Source: Uranotaenia lowii | Lineage: Eukaryota; Arthropoda; Insecta; Diptera; Culicidae | Length of the DNA: 64,000 nt | NCBI RefSeq assembly: GCF_029784155.1 | Contig: NC_073693.1 | Coordinates: 359,367,825 to 359,431,824 of the forward strand | Direction of reading: 5' to 3' | Shown: in pieces, positions 1 through 11,766 of the stretch | Layout: the number at the start of each line of letters is the position of its first letter | Position numbering within the stretch: position 1 is the first letter of the stretch | The notes under the pieces: generated by a model | What the model saw: only the letters and a program-made list of their open reading frames with translations | What the model was told of the DNA's origin: nothing | Database searches by the model: none | Position numbers and translations under genes: made by a program

Positions 1-3000
1 AAGAAATTCAATGGGTGTAGCGTTAGCGGTTCGAAATGAATTACAACCAACGGCATTTTCTATTCGGGGAAACTTCGACATTCAACATACGGCATGCCAA
101 GTCAGATGTAATTTCGGAATTATAACTCTGGTGTCCTTGTACATTCACCACCAGGCTGTGGTAACGAAGTCTAGCTTCGAAAACTTTTTTGCCGCTGTTC
201 CAAAGCCTTGCATACTTGCAGGCGACTTCAATGCGAAGCATCAACTTTGGGGAAATTCATCGGATAATACTCGGGGAAATCATCTCGCTGAAGCTTTGGA
301 ATCGAGTGAACTTGTGGTCCTAAATAATGGCGATCCGACTAGATTTGATGTGAACCGGTCGTGGAGCTCTATTGACATCACGCTGGTCTCATCAAATCTA
401 AGTCTGAACTTCGATTGGAATGTAGAACAAACCCCATTTGGAAGTGATCACTTTCCAATTTACTTTGGAGCAAACATGGTGAACGTGACATCTCACAGGA
501 CAGGATTAAACACTAATAAAACGGATTGGGACTTGTTTGCCAACAAAATAGATGATCTTCTGTTCAATCTAGAGTTCAATTTGACCTTTGAACAATTCTT
601 CGACAAAGTTTGGAGTGCGCTCATGCATGCTACTCCTGAATCTAGGCAATGCGTGAATCTGAAGAATGTTCCTCAGCCTTACTGGGATGAAGAGCTAACA
701 GAGGCAAAAAGGGATATGAGGAATGCTTTTCGTAGGTGGAAACAGAACTTGACAGCAACAAATTACAACATCTATTTTGAAGCTGAACGGTCGTTCAGAA
801 ATATGGTCAAGCGAAAAAAAAGGCAATGCTGGCAGGCTTTCTGTGACTCCTTCACCAGTGATACATCACTGCAAACTATGTGGCGACTAGCAAAAAGATT
901 TAAGAACCGTGAATCTTCTACTGCAAAGGTAACACCGCATAAAGTAATAATCGAATTGTTGGATAAGTTAGCCCCTCAAACAGCAAGGAAGTCAAAACTT
1001 ACTTTTTCGGATTGTCAATGTGGTGAGCATTCAACGAATGATTCACCTTTTAAAGTCAAAGACCTACGAGCTGTATTGAAAACTGGAAAAGACTCTGCAC
1101 CTGGCGTTGACCAAATTTCGTATTCAGTTATCAATCGATTACCGTTTACTGCCCTGCGTCATCTTGCTGAAATATATAACGAAATTTTCATTAACGGAAA
1201 CATTTCAAATTCCTGGAAAATATTCAAAATAATTGCTATTCCTAAACCAGAGCAGGACATTAACTCGGTGTCAGGAGTTCGACCTATTGCTCTCGCGTCA
1301 TGCTTCCGAAAAATTTTTGAGCTCTTGGTGAAGGAAAAACTGGAGTGGTTCTTAGAAAGTAACCTTAAATTTCCCTTCGAAATATGTGGTTTCCGTAAAG
1401 GGAAAGGAACCATGGATGCCCTTTTTTCCCTGATCGAAGAGTCAACAAGAGCATTAAGCTGCAATGAACATGTCGTGATTTGTAGCATAGATATTAAAAG
1501 TGCTTATGATAATGTCCAAGTGGAATTTCTCATCAATGAACTCAGAGCTTTACAAGTTCCTGAGTGCATTGTTCGCAACATTTACATGCTGTTTGAGGAA
1601 AGGATTTTATCAACAGAGCTAGAACACTCCAACACAATAACGAGAACCACGTGGAAAGGGTTACCGCAGGGTTCACCACTAAGCCCCATCTGTTTTAATG
1701 TTATGCTAGTCAAACTTTTAAATAGCATCCTTCAAGGTGTCATCAAAATCAACTACGCTGACGACACAACTGTAGCAATGAGAGGTCGAGATTTAAGCGA
1801 ATGCTGTAATGCGTTACAGGAAGCAGTGGACTCTCTAGCTCAAGGCATAACAGATCTAGGGTTTGAAATATCACCTAATAAGAGCAAGTGTTTGATAATT
1901 TCTAAACAGCAGCTGGAACATCCTCCTGATATTTTCATTCATGGGCAACCTGTACAATACACCAGAACGCTCAAGTTGTTGGGAATGCACCTTACGCGGA
2001 ATCTCTCATGGAGTCTTCACATATCAAAAACCAAGAAGAAAGTTACTCCGTTCATCAATTTTCTACGTTGCATTTCGGGACAATCCTGGGGTGCTCATCC
2101 TTCATCGCTAATCAAGGTTTATAAGGCTGGCGCTCGATCAGTCATCGAATATGGTTCCGTGTTCATGGCCAAATTGAATCAACAGGACACTCTTTCGTTG
2201 GACAGAATCCAATGGGCATGTATCCGTGTATGTTTAGGGTCAACCAAAACTACACATACCGGATCACTAGAAGTCCTAGCTGGATTGAGTCCTCTAAAAT
2301 ACAGGAGAGAAATGGCGGTCATGCGGTTTATCAACAAGCGAGCTCATCTACAAACCTGGAATGAACTTTATGTTCAACCTGCTATGGAACCCGGATCAAC
2401 AAATACTGGATTTCAGCAAGCCATTCGTGAACTAAACGATTTTTTTCCATTACAGAATACCCTACAAACCCATCCGTGTTACCCTTTTCCGCCAAATGTG
2501 CGAAAATATGAGGTTGCAGTAGATCTATCGGTGTCTGCACTCATATCCCAGCCCCGCCAGGAAAGTGTACGGGAATTAGTGTTGAACTTGCTAGACGAAA
2601 AATATCAAGGCACGTTACTGTTAGCAACCGATGGCTCGAAGGATTTAGCAAATGTTGGCTATGCTGTCGTTAACAATTTCAATGTTCCATTCGCAACACA
2701 CAAGCTATGCCATGCAGCTTCAATTTACACTGCCGAGCTTCTAGCAATTAGAAAGGCAGTTCAAATTGCTATGGAACATCCAATAGGACAATTTGTTATT
2801 ATTACGGACAGTATGAGCTGCTTAACAAGCTTGCAAAGTTTGAAAGCAAATTCGTCATATTCGATGGCTTGGTATGAAATTAAAGACATGGTGAAAACTA
2901 CTCAATTTAGAGGATCCAAAATCACTTTTCTTTGGGTTCCATCACACCGTGGAATACCTTTAAACGAGCTGGCCGACCAAGAAGCAAAGACTGCGTCCAG

Positions 3001-3570
3001 ACAAGGTATTGCTGATAACTATATCATGACCACACATGAGGTATCATTTCCAAGCAATCTGAGATGTAAACAGCGATGGCAGAGAAGCTGGAATACCGGG
3101 TCGAAGGGTCGCTTCTGCCACAGTATCATCGGAAATGTTTCATTACAGCCATGGTTTAGCCAGTGCGATTATAGCAGAAGGCAGGTTGTAATACTATCCA
3201 AGCTTATAAGTAATCATTCACGTTTACCAGCACATTTGTATCGAAATCGAATAATCCCGAATAACAGTTGTGAATGCGGCTCGGCGAATGCTGATCCAGA
3301 TCATTTTATTTTTACCTGTACGAATTATGGAGAAAGGAGATGGACGATATGGAAAATCCTGATGGAGAAAGGTGTTGCACCGGATGTACAAACAATGCTA
3401 AAGACACTCAACGTCGACATTCTCAAGGCAGTGGCAAATTTTTTTTATAGATTCTAGAATAGATTTATAATATTATATAATTTTATTTTTCATCTTATCA
3501 CTTGGCCCGCTATGTGAAATAAGTTAAGCCAAAATATTAATAAAAAAAAAAAAAAAATAAAAAAAAAAAC
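1..3570 (+). mobile_element. I-like non-LTR retrotransposon, 5' end outside window
   Basis: One long reading frame carries an apurinic-type endonuclease, reverse transcriptase and RNase H, followed by a short 3' UTR (3458-3540) and an A-rich tail (about 3541-3570). This layout fits the I/LOA/Outcast group of LINEs, which keep an RNase H domain. The 5' end lies before the window, so neither ORF1 nor a target-site duplication can be checked. The frame is intact through its stop, so the copy looks young. It lies in the same orientation as ash1, about 570 bp upstream of the presumed first exon. Confidence 0.9.
2..3457 (+). CDS. ORF2 polyprotein of I-like retrotransposon (endonuclease-RT-RNase H), 5' partial
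   Basis: This encodes the enzyme for target-primed reverse transcription. The frame is open back to base 2, and the Met at 11 sits inside the endonuclease domain, so the true start is upstream of the window. Residues counted from that Met: endonuclease motifs GDFNAKHQLWGN (about 71-82), SSIDIT and GSDHFPI (about 144-150). Reverse transcriptase: IDIKSAYDN (motif A, about 493), GLPQGSPLSP (motif B, about 550) and YADD (motif C, about 582). RNase H: ATDGSKD (about 872), TAELLA, TDSMS and WVPSHRG...ADQEA. C-terminal zinc knuckle: CECG...DPDHFIFTC. No stop or frameshift interrupts it, so the catalytic part could be functional. The clade within the RNase H-bearing LINEs is inferred from domain order only. 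Confidence 0.9.
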   Translation, partial: RNSMGVALAVRNELQPTAFSIRGNFDIQHTACQVRCNFGIITLVSLYIHHQAVVTKSSFENFFAAVPKPCILAGDFNAKHQLWGNSSDNTRGNHLAEALESSELVVLNNGDPTRFDVNRSWSSIDITLVSSNLSLNFDWNVEQTPFGSDHFPIYFGANMVNVTSHRTGLNTNKTDWDLFANKIDDLLFNLEFNLTFEQFFDKVWSALMHATPESRQCVNLKNVPQPYWDEELTEAKRDMRNAFRRWKQNLTATNYNIYFEAERSFRNMVKRKKRQCWQAFCDSFTSDTSLQTMWRLAKRFKNRESSTAKVTPHKVIIELLDKLAPQTARKSKLTFSDCQCGEHSTNDSPFKVKDLRAVLKTGKDSAPGVDQISYSVINRLPFTALRHLAEIYNEIFINGNISNSWKIFKIIAIPKPEQDINSVSGVRPIALASCFRKIFELLVKEKLEWFLESNLKFPFEICGFRKGKGTMDALFSLIEESTRALSCNEHVVICSIDIKSAYDNVQVEFLINELRALQVPECIVRNIYMLFEERILSTELEHSNTITRTTWKGLPQGSPLSPICFNVMLVKLLNSILQGVIKINYADDTTVAMRGRDLSECCNALQEAVDSLAQGITDLGFEISPNKSKCLIISKQQLEHPPDIFIHGQPVQYTRTLKLLGMHLTRNLSWSLHISKTKKKVTPFINFLRCISGQSWGAHPSSLIKVYKAGARSVIEYGSVFMAKLNQQDTLSLDRIQWACIRVCLGSTKTTHTGSLEVLAGLSPLKYRREMAVMRFINKRAHLQTWNELYVQPAMEPGSTNTGFQQAIRELNDFFPLQNTLQTHPCYPFPPNVRKYEVAVDLSVSALISQPRQESVRELVLNLLDEKYQGTLLLATDGSKDLANVGYAVVNNFNVPFATHKLCHAASIYTAELLAIRKAVQIAMEHPIGQFVIITDSMSCLTSLQSLKANSSYSMAWYEIKDMVKTTQFRGSKITFLWVPSHRGIPLNELADQEAKTASRQGIADNYIMTTHEVSFPSNLRCKQRWQRSWNTGSKGRFCHSIIGNVSLQPWFSQCDYSRRQVVILSKLISNHSRLPAHLYRNRIIPNNSCECGSANADPDHFIFTCTNYGERRWTIWKILMEKGVAPDVQTMLKTLNVDILKAVANFFYRF

Positions 3571-4140
3571 AAATTTCTTTGTCAACTGACAAAAACATTT
3601 TTCACGACGACTAACAAAATCAACTGGCTGACAAATGCTTTTTCTAATAAGAATTTTCAACCATACGCTTGAGAAAAATAAAAAAATTGAATTCACTTAG
3701 ACTTTACGTGAATTTCATGTGTCGTCTATGAGGAAGGAATGAAGGTATTACAAAATCACGTAGAATCGATCAGATGCAACAAAATCTTCGTTTACGTGAA
3801 AAATACCGTAGAATAAATTTCTAAATTATTTCGGGTGTACAATCTGATTTACATAATTAACATTACCTCAACCTTTGAGTGCACCTCACCAAGTCAACTG
3901 TTATACAGGCAAAAGGCGCCACAAAGCAATCTGTCAGTTTCAAGAGGTTGAAAGCAAAACATTGAAAATGATGCCGCACCGACACATCACCCCACTTTCC
4001 CGTGTTCTGCCTGTCAACCAAGAGACTGCAAGCAAAACAGAAACAAACTCCCGTGCGAAGAAGAACCAGCGATAACTGTCAGTCTTCAGTCGTCGATTTC
4101 CCATGGAAAGCGAAGAACCAAAAAACATTGAACTCACACA
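3571..4140. other. Upstream flank, no gene seen
   Basis: AT-rich sequence between the LINE tail and the presumed ash1 leader. No coding frame or repeat is recognised. An insect initiator-like TCAGT lies at 4079-4083, but no convincing downstream promoter element was found, so the transcription start is not assigned. Confidence 0.4.
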
Positions 4141-4897
4141 CACACACAAACGTGTAACGGAACAGGCCCTTCACGGTATGCGTGTTTGTGTAGTGGTTTC
4201 GGTTTGCTTTCGACTGCGTTCCCTACTCCACTACTGAGACGATTATATTGGAAAAAGTGGCCAGTCCGTCAAATTTGACGACGACAATTTTTGCGGGACT
4301 GTCGCGCGAAAGATTTACCTGCGGTTTGTGTCAATATTTACGCCCTCACGGTGCCCTCGGAAGTGATCAAAGTGGGCCGTGAAGTGTCGCGCAAACATTT
4401 TCCGAGCGTTTACGTGCAAATTTTACCGTGTTTCGTCGCTTGAATCGTGAAAAAAGTGAATTTTTTGGTTCAGGCCGACCTGGGTTTTGGGTTATGGTGT
4501 GTTGGGAAAGTTTTTCGTTCGAAAGTTGGCTCCTTGCTACGTGAAAAAGAGTGTATGATGTTTGACAGGGGCCCCGCTAGAGAGTAGTTACGCGAGACGC
4601 CATTTTAGAATTTTTATATTTTGCTTCGATCGGAGTAATTTATCTGGGTTTTGAGATTTATCAGTGCCTGGCAGTTGATTTGAAAAAGGGGCAGAAGTCG
4701 TGTGTGGTATTTTTTGGAAGTGTGATCAATTTTCGAAGGGGGAAATTAAAAGTGTCAAGCTGCATGACGGAGTCGTAATGATTCGGAAGTGGAACGAAAA
4801 TGGATTCCGAAGATTGGATTATGGAGCAGAGAAGTGGTTGCGGTGGTGGTGGCAAATGTAACTCTCGCTCTCGAGGGGAGGTGAAATGTTGATTTAG
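4141..4897 (+). other. ash1: Candidate non-coding first exon (5' UTR) of ash1
   Basis: This tract is clearly richer in G+C than its surroundings and contains repeated GTGAAAAA/GTGCAAA-type sequence common in dipteran leaders. It ends at a good donor, GATTTAG|GTAAGAAT, with GT at 4898. It has no long open frame. The matching acceptor would be TTCTCTTGCAG at 22715, just before the coding start exon. The 5' limit is a guess; transcript data would be needed to place it. Confidence 0.4.
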
Positions 4898-6123
4898 GTA
4901 AGAATCGTGAGCGCCCGCTTTCAAGTGACCTGGATTTCTGTCTTATGAAATGGAATTTATATTAGCGGTGGCCCGTTGTGTCTCCGATGCGAAACCAGTT
5001 TCTAGTTCAAAGCACCTTACAGCGAATAGGAACGATCTGTCGGAGCAGATGCATGCATGCATCTAGTTATAGAATTGCGTTGCAGGAACAAGTGAGTGAA
5101 TCTCGTCCATGGAAGAAGGTGCATATCTCATTAGGTTGAGGTTATGCCCTGAAATTATAGCAAATTAATACACTTTCTGTCAATCTGTCTTGTATCAGTC
5201 TTCTGTCAATATTTTTTTTTCATAAACGAAAGAATATCAAGGCTACGCTAACGTTGTGCCAGCTAGCAAATTGCATCTGTTGACGACGTTTGGCTGTTTA
5301 CAGCTTTGATGACCCCCTTTTTGGCGCACTACATGAGTTGAAAAGGGGGTCGCCGTTCTTGACGCACACCAATTGCATCCAAAAATGGTGCAGTGTTTTT
5401 TTCCTTCTGTGCTTACATCGCTCGAGGTGCACGACGACCTTTGGACCAAGACGTACTAGTATTTTTCATGCATTACGTGACTCCTCAAAGTGACTTTTAA
5501 ACTTCAAATTAAAGCTTTCTTATTCCACTACAAAAATCTCCAGGGAAAAAGTCTAAACTTCAGTCAACTATCAGCGCTAATTAAGCGGATTCAAATCATG
5601 AAACAAAAAAAAAAATGAAAAGCGCTGATCATGCAAGTTGAAATATCTTCAGCTGCATTCCTGAAAACACCTTGACGATGTGCTACCACCTATCATCGCT
5701 TTTTTCCTTCACCGGAGTCGCTGCCCATGTGTTGGTGTGATATCGTTAACCCTTTTTTCTTGACTCAAATTGCTGTCCTTGTGTGCGTAGTTGTTTTTCA
5801 AGTGTATTGGTGACTCCAATTACCAAAGCTGCCGTCTTTCAATTTCATCTGTCGGTTGTTGGTGTTGGGACGAAAACGAGTAGAACAGTTAGTTGACGGT
5901 CGACGTCATAACTTCTTATGCTGTTTTGATGTTTCGTTTCGTTTCTTATCAGCTTGGTTTCGTTGTTCTTTTGTGTATTTACTAAAATCAGACTTCTCAA
6001 TCTCAATACGTCCCAAACTTGTTTCTGACGAAATTTTGGGGATGGATTTTCCTAATGGGACGAGATAATACTCGATGTTGTTTGTAAACAAATCATAAAT
6101 AGTGTTATCTGTTATAAGAACTG
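4898..6123. other. Start of putative ash1 intron 1, no gene seen
   Basis: Mixed-composition sequence without a supported coding frame, RNA gene or clear repeat. The short open frames here have no recognisable protein features. Confidence 0.4.
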
Positions 6124-6355
6124 TAGGGGAGAGTGGAGTATCATTAGCCATTTTTTTCTTTGTTTTCTTGTTTCTAAACTTCTTTATTATAAAAGATAAA
6201 AAGTAAAAATTTATGGAAAGGTTCTCTACATTTTTAAGGTATCATTAGGCATTTATATAATTTTTTAAATACATTAATTTCCCGAATTCTGACTGTTAAA
6301 AAAAAGTTTTATTTTTTTAGATTTTGAAAAACTGTGGGGAAACGTGGGCCACAAA
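6124..6355 (+). mobile_element. Fragment of a GGGGAGAGTGG-ended MITE
   Basis: The sequence begins TAGGGGAGAGTGGAGTATCA and holds GGGGAAACGTGGGCCAC at about 6338. Both motifs also occur in the fuller element at 7734-8639. No right terminal repeat was found, so this is probably a truncated relative. Confidence 0.4.
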
Positions 6356-6369
6356 TCCGCGCATGGAGT

Positions 6370-6770
6370 AGATGGAAATATTTTACAAAAGATGTATAAA
6401 ATCTGAAAAATGTCTGAAAATTATATTAAAATTTGACAAAATGATGACAAATATATAACAAAACTATGACAAAATATGAAAAAAAACTGATTTAGATTGT
6501 ACAATCAAATAACAAAACGCTTAAACAACTATGACAAACGAAAAAGTGACAAATGAAAAACTCATGTCAAAATATGACAAAAAATACAAAATTATGACAA
6601 ATATATGTATGACACAATTACAGAACCCATCACTAAAGTTTGATAAGAAAAAGATAAAAATCTGACAAGACCATATCAGTTTTCATACTTTTATTTGTCA
6701 CATTTTTGTCATTTTTTATCACATTTATCAAATTATTGTCATATTTTAATCAAATTTGTCATATTTAGAA
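6370..6770. repeat. Degenerate TGACAAA-rich tract with inverted halves
   Basis: The left part (about 6370-6680) is full of ATGACAAA-type words and the right part (about 6683-6770) of TTTGTCAT-type words. The two halves are therefore broadly complementary. The words match the core of the 9-bp satellites seen later in the window but are irregularly spaced. Confidence 0.5.
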
Positions 6771-7733
6771 TAAGGCCGAAAAAAATATCAATTTCTTTTG
6801 TTGTCACCCCCTTTGAAATTTCCAAAAAAAAATCCAAAGGGTGAAATAAATAAAGTTTGAAGTATTTTATGGAAATTTAGAAAAACTTATCAAATATCCG
6901 GAAGATTACAAGAGCAAAAAATATTAAATATTGATTTTATTAAATTTTTCGATAAAAAAATTACTTGTTGATGGGTTTTGTGCAATGATTTAGAATGCAA
7001 TTATCTTGCATGCAAGCTTTCATGGAATTTATTCCAATTTATTATTTTTTACATTATTTTTTACTATCCCCCCCTTGCGATGTTCCAACTCTAAGTGAGA
7101 AAAGCAGGATTTTAAATTTGTACCGGCCTAATGTTTTTAAATGTTTGTCTTAGTGTTATATGAGTTTAGCTATTATTATAAAATTTTCGTCAAATGATAT
7201 CATTTTCCCAGATTTTTTGGAAACTTTTTGTAAACTTTTGTCATGCTTTTTTATATATATTTTTTTATATTTTGATCATAGATTTCTCAAATTTTAAACA
7301 TTTTACTGTCAATTTTATCAAATTTTTGTTTGAATTTTGTAATTTTTTTTATTAAATTTGAGGCCCTTGGAGCCATAGGGGTGTGCATGAAAGTTTATTT
7401 CGAGAAAACACGCTTTAAAGTTGTTTTGTTTGGCCATTTTCCATATATTTTTCGGAAATTTGTATTTTTCTCTCGAAAGTACAAGTATGTAAACAAAATT
7501 CGGAAAAATCAGAAAAAAAACACCAAATATAGTTTGAAATGTAAAGAATCGTTTGGTTTCATTAGCTCAAAATCGACCATTTTGTCATTTATACCCCTTT
7601 GGCTCTGAGGGCTTTATTTGTAATATTTTTATCATATTTTTGTCCGAGGTTCGTAATTTTTTTCATCATAATTTTGTATTGTTGTCATCGTTTTGTTAAT
7701 TTTTTTTTCATGCGATATAAAGTTATATACGTA

Positions 7734-8639
7734 GGGGAGAGTGGGGTATCGTGGGCCATGGGGAAACGTGGGCCACTTTTAATATCTCAGATGTGTGTTG
7801 AGATAAAAATCTCAAACCAACTGTCATCGTCTTCGCTTTGCGTGAGCATATATTTCTATTGTTGTTGACTTAGATACGCATCATAAGATTCTTTTATTTA
7901 CTAAGCTAAAAAAAAGTTAGAAAAATTTACTTACATAATTAAAAAAAACACCCGCTAATTGCATCGATGGAGAACCTAAAGTTCATAGCAAAAATATGCT
8001 CATACGCTTATGATCTCAGTTTTGTCATGATCTTTCAGGTGGAAAAGGAATTTTTGAAGAAACATCAATAAGTCACACAAACGCAACCAATTTGCAAATC
8101 ATAGCTGTGGGGGATCGTGGGCCACACATCTTGAACCACCTATATTTTTATGTTTTTATACACATTTTGAACCTAAAATAAGTTATAACTATATGTAAAG
8201 TTTTCTTATGCCAAATGAAGAGTAATGAAAAATATTTTGTCCATCTTATATAAGGAATTTGGCAAAACGTTCGCGAGCCAGATTTTGGAATCTATTCTAT
8301 CATACACAGCTTTCTTTTTTATTTCATCATCTGAAATTGCTTTAAAATAACGGAATGAATTATGAAATCACAGTTTTGGGTCAACGCATAAATTTTGCAT
8401 GTTATTTGGTCTATTTGGATTTAGTGTCCCACGATTCGCCACCATTTTTCAAAATACAAAAAATATTGCTTTTTTTAAAACAGTCAGAATTTGGGGAAAA
8501 TAACTTATTAAAATTAAAAATTCTTTACGATTCCTTGAAAATGTAGAAAACCATGTAATTTTTTATTTTCATTTCATCTTTTATAATAAAGAAGTTATGA
8601 AACAACGAAAAAAAATGGCCCATGATTCCCCACTCTCTC
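7734..8639. mobile_element. MITE-like element with GGGGAGAGTGGGG termini
   Basis: The left end (7734-7758) and the inverted right end (8615-8639) match at about 22 of 25 positions: GAGAGTGGGG then a short spacer then GGGCCAT. The motif GGGGATCGTGGGCCAC recurs inside near 8109. No transposase is encoded. Target duplication is unclear; TA lies beside the left end. Confidence 0.55.
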
Positions 8640-9163
8640 ATACATATCACGATTAACCCCACGATTAGTAAGCCAATGAATGTTTTGTTAAAATGTGTCA
8701 CCGCTCCAAACAGCTTGATTTTAATATCTTCATTTTTATGACAAAATCAAGTTGAAAGTATTCTCGAGCATATATCAAAATTGTAGACATGTCACATCAC
8801 TATTTGAAGTGATGCCGAACAACACTTGTCATGATATGAAATTTTCACATATTTTTTTTAAATATCTACCCACTAGTGGTTCCAATATTTTGCGCACGAT
8901 TTGACCACCGCATTTTGTTTAGTTTTAGGGTGGGCAGCGTTTCTTTTTTGTAGAAATGAAGTCAGGCGTGGTTATTAGTCAGCTGGATGAACTAGTAGAA
9001 ATTTTTTTGTTTCCCCGATCGAAGTTTTTGATTTTTGCTTTATACAACTTCTAATATTCCCTACATTATTAAAATACATCATCTTCATTTCATGAATAAT
9101 GAAAATTAGAATGAATTAGCACACCTTTAGATCTTCTTGGACTATTTAAATGATTTGCCACAT
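8640..9163. other. Intronic flank, nothing recognised
   Basis: AT-rich sequence with no supported gene. It ends in one copy of a 13-bp direct repeat (9151-9163) flanking the next element. Confidence 0.3.
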
Positions 9164-11082
9164 GGCCGTAGGGAGGGGGGGGGGTGGATTTGGGGTTACA
9201 TCCCTCTTATGAAGATCCAAATCAGCATGCGAAGTTTTATTTATTTTTTCCCCCATCAAGCGATGCAAATTATGATATTAGAGTAAGGTTAATCAAGAGT
9301 TATGATTTAGACTAAAAACTAATGCCGAAACCTCTAAAATCCATCCCAAGTCCAAAAATCTGCTACACTTTTTTATAATTTTCTCACTTGTTCATAGAAA
9401 CTCAGATCTGAATAATAAATTTTGAATTCAATTCAACCCATTCCGGAGGTTCTGATTGCATAATTTCCATAACCAAAATTACATTCCTGTTTTCGTATTT
9501 AGGATCCTGTATCCAGTTCAGGGTTCATGATTTTTAGTTCGAATAATCATAAGAAATTAGAAATGAATAGCTGCTTTGAAATCCTGGTTCAAACTTAGTA
9601 TGATTGCCTTTTCAATATTTTGATAATTGATTTCTGAATTTGAAAAAAAAAGAAAATTTTGATTTATATTCAAATTCGAAGTTCTTAACTCTTCAATTAA
9701 TGTATGGAAAAAGTGAAAAATCGTATTTTATTTTCATTTTTTTTCTTGATGTACTCATCATTTTCAACTGTTGAAAATGATTTTAAAGGAAAAATAAAAA
9801 AAACATGAAATTAAGAGTTAAACTTAATTCTAACATAAAATTCAAAAATTTTAAGCTTTGAAATGGCAATCCAAAATTGAAAAGTCTGATTTAGATCTGT
9901 GTAAATTCGTATTTAAATTCTGATTCACAATACAGATTAAAAATAAATAATTTAAATACTGAATTAAGATTTAACCTGAACTACAGAATTTAATTAATAG
10001 ATTCATGAATGAGGGCTCTTAAACTAGGCTCATAAAATCCTGATCTGGAACAAGATTCAGAATTCAGATTTAGAAGGCAGATTCAAAATTAAGAAAAATG
10101 TTTAACTTGATAATAAATTTTACAATCAACATAAATTGTTGAGGAATTCAAGAGATTATGTGAACTCTGGTCTAGGGGTTTCTGAAAAATAGAAAACCGA
10201 ATTTCGGTGTTTCTAGTCATAGATTCCTTAATGTGTTAAGATTGCTTGTCAATTCAATTTTCAGTTATCAATTTTTTAAACAAAGTTAGTTTGTAAACAT
10301 AATTCAATTAAAAACTACAATTAAAAGGAAGAGTTTGAGTTTTTTGTTTCATCCGAAAAAACCCAAATTCTATTGAAATAAAAGTCATCCACAGGATTTT
10401 CATTTTTCAAATGATTCTTTATGAAAAATATTTGCTGTTAAAGAAACATCTTCACCTTAAAAAGCGGCACAAAATGCTATACTTTCTCAGTGTGTTGTTT
10501 AACATTATGAACTCATTAAGGACACCAAAATTCGGCATTTCATGTTTTTAAGAAATAAGTTTTTTTAAAGCCAAATTTCATAAAAAATCGTTAATTTGGT
10601 TCATGTTTGCATCAAGAAAATTTGTTCCAAAAATATGATTATATTTATTCCTTTTTTTTTTTTTTTTGAAAATTTGATTTATTTCCATCAAAGGTTAAAA
10701 TCTTTGAGTTTGCCAAATAGTTTTGAAGATTGGGCTTGTTAGAATATAGAGAAAGTTTTTTTTAAAGGAATACTTCAAAAATTTTTATCCTCTCGATGGA
10801 AGCGAATCTAATCGCTCACCTTTTAGGTTAAGAACCAATTTTTTTTTCTTTTAGAGATGAATGAACTTTTAAGTTTAAAGTCTCTCTAATCAAACAATCA
10901 ATCAAACAACCAATTTTCTAAAGTTACGATTTAATATGAAAACTTTCAATGTCAAAGTACTTAAAAATGAATAATCATATAGTTACAAACATATTTTTTT
11001 TATTCGTGAACTGTTGGGCAAAAAACATAGGTAAAAATCAGTCATCAAAACCTCCTCAATGAGTCAGTTCTTCCTACGGCCC
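9164..11082. mobile_element. Candidate 1.9-kb transposon with GGCCGTAGG terminal repeats
   Basis: The left end GGCCGTAGGGAG (9164) is mirrored by CTTCCTACGGCC ending at about 11081 (11 of 12 match). Outside these lie direct copies of TGATTTGCCAYAT (9151-9163 and 11083-11095, one mismatch), as expected for a target-site duplication. The interior is AT-rich and non-coding. The long duplication is unusual for Tc1/mariner or hAT and would fit a Mutator-like element or another group. No superfamily is assigned. Confidence 0.45.
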
Positions 11083-11095
11083 TGATTTGCCATAT

Positions 11096-11766
11096 AAAAT
11101 TTAGTCGAATAGTTGATTTGCAGCTGTTTTTGAGTCTCCCACTGGGACTTCCCTGAATTTTCGTGATCCTGCCCAAAAAATTTATTCAATGACCTTCTGT
11201 ATTGGACGGTATCTCAAAAACCACTTGACAGAACGTCAGAAGAAATAGCTTATTTAAACTGATAGGTAGCTTCCCTGAAAATTTCTACATTTTTCATTCA
11301 TGCATGGCGAAGTTATTAACAAAACACTCTTTATACTGAAAATCCAGTGCAAAGTAGAATTTAAGTTTCAGAAAATCAGAGAAATAGCAAATTGACAAAA
11401 GGTTCGAAAAACAGCTATCTTTGAAAATTCGCTAAAAAATCTGTATTTTTTCAATCCTCTTTTTAAAATTTATCAGGTGTGACTAAAAACAAGTTTGACG
11501 ATTCATTGATAGAAAAGTAAGGTTTTACACCACGTTTTTTTACATGTTTTCGAAGTCATGATCTAAAAAAATTTCTATCTATATATCCTTATGAAGCTTC
11601 TAACTTCAAGTTTCTTGGGCACTACGAGAAATTATTCTTGATCTTTCCGTAGCTGATCTACAGTATTTTTCCGAAGCACGTTTTTTCAGATTTTTTTCTC
11701 AGATTTTGAATAACGGAAAACTGTGTCTTGATAGGTAAAAATATCGATAACGGAACTTCTAAGCTA
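11096..11766. other. Intronic sequence, nothing recognised
   Basis: AT-rich, without a supported coding frame or structured repeat. Confidence 0.3.
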
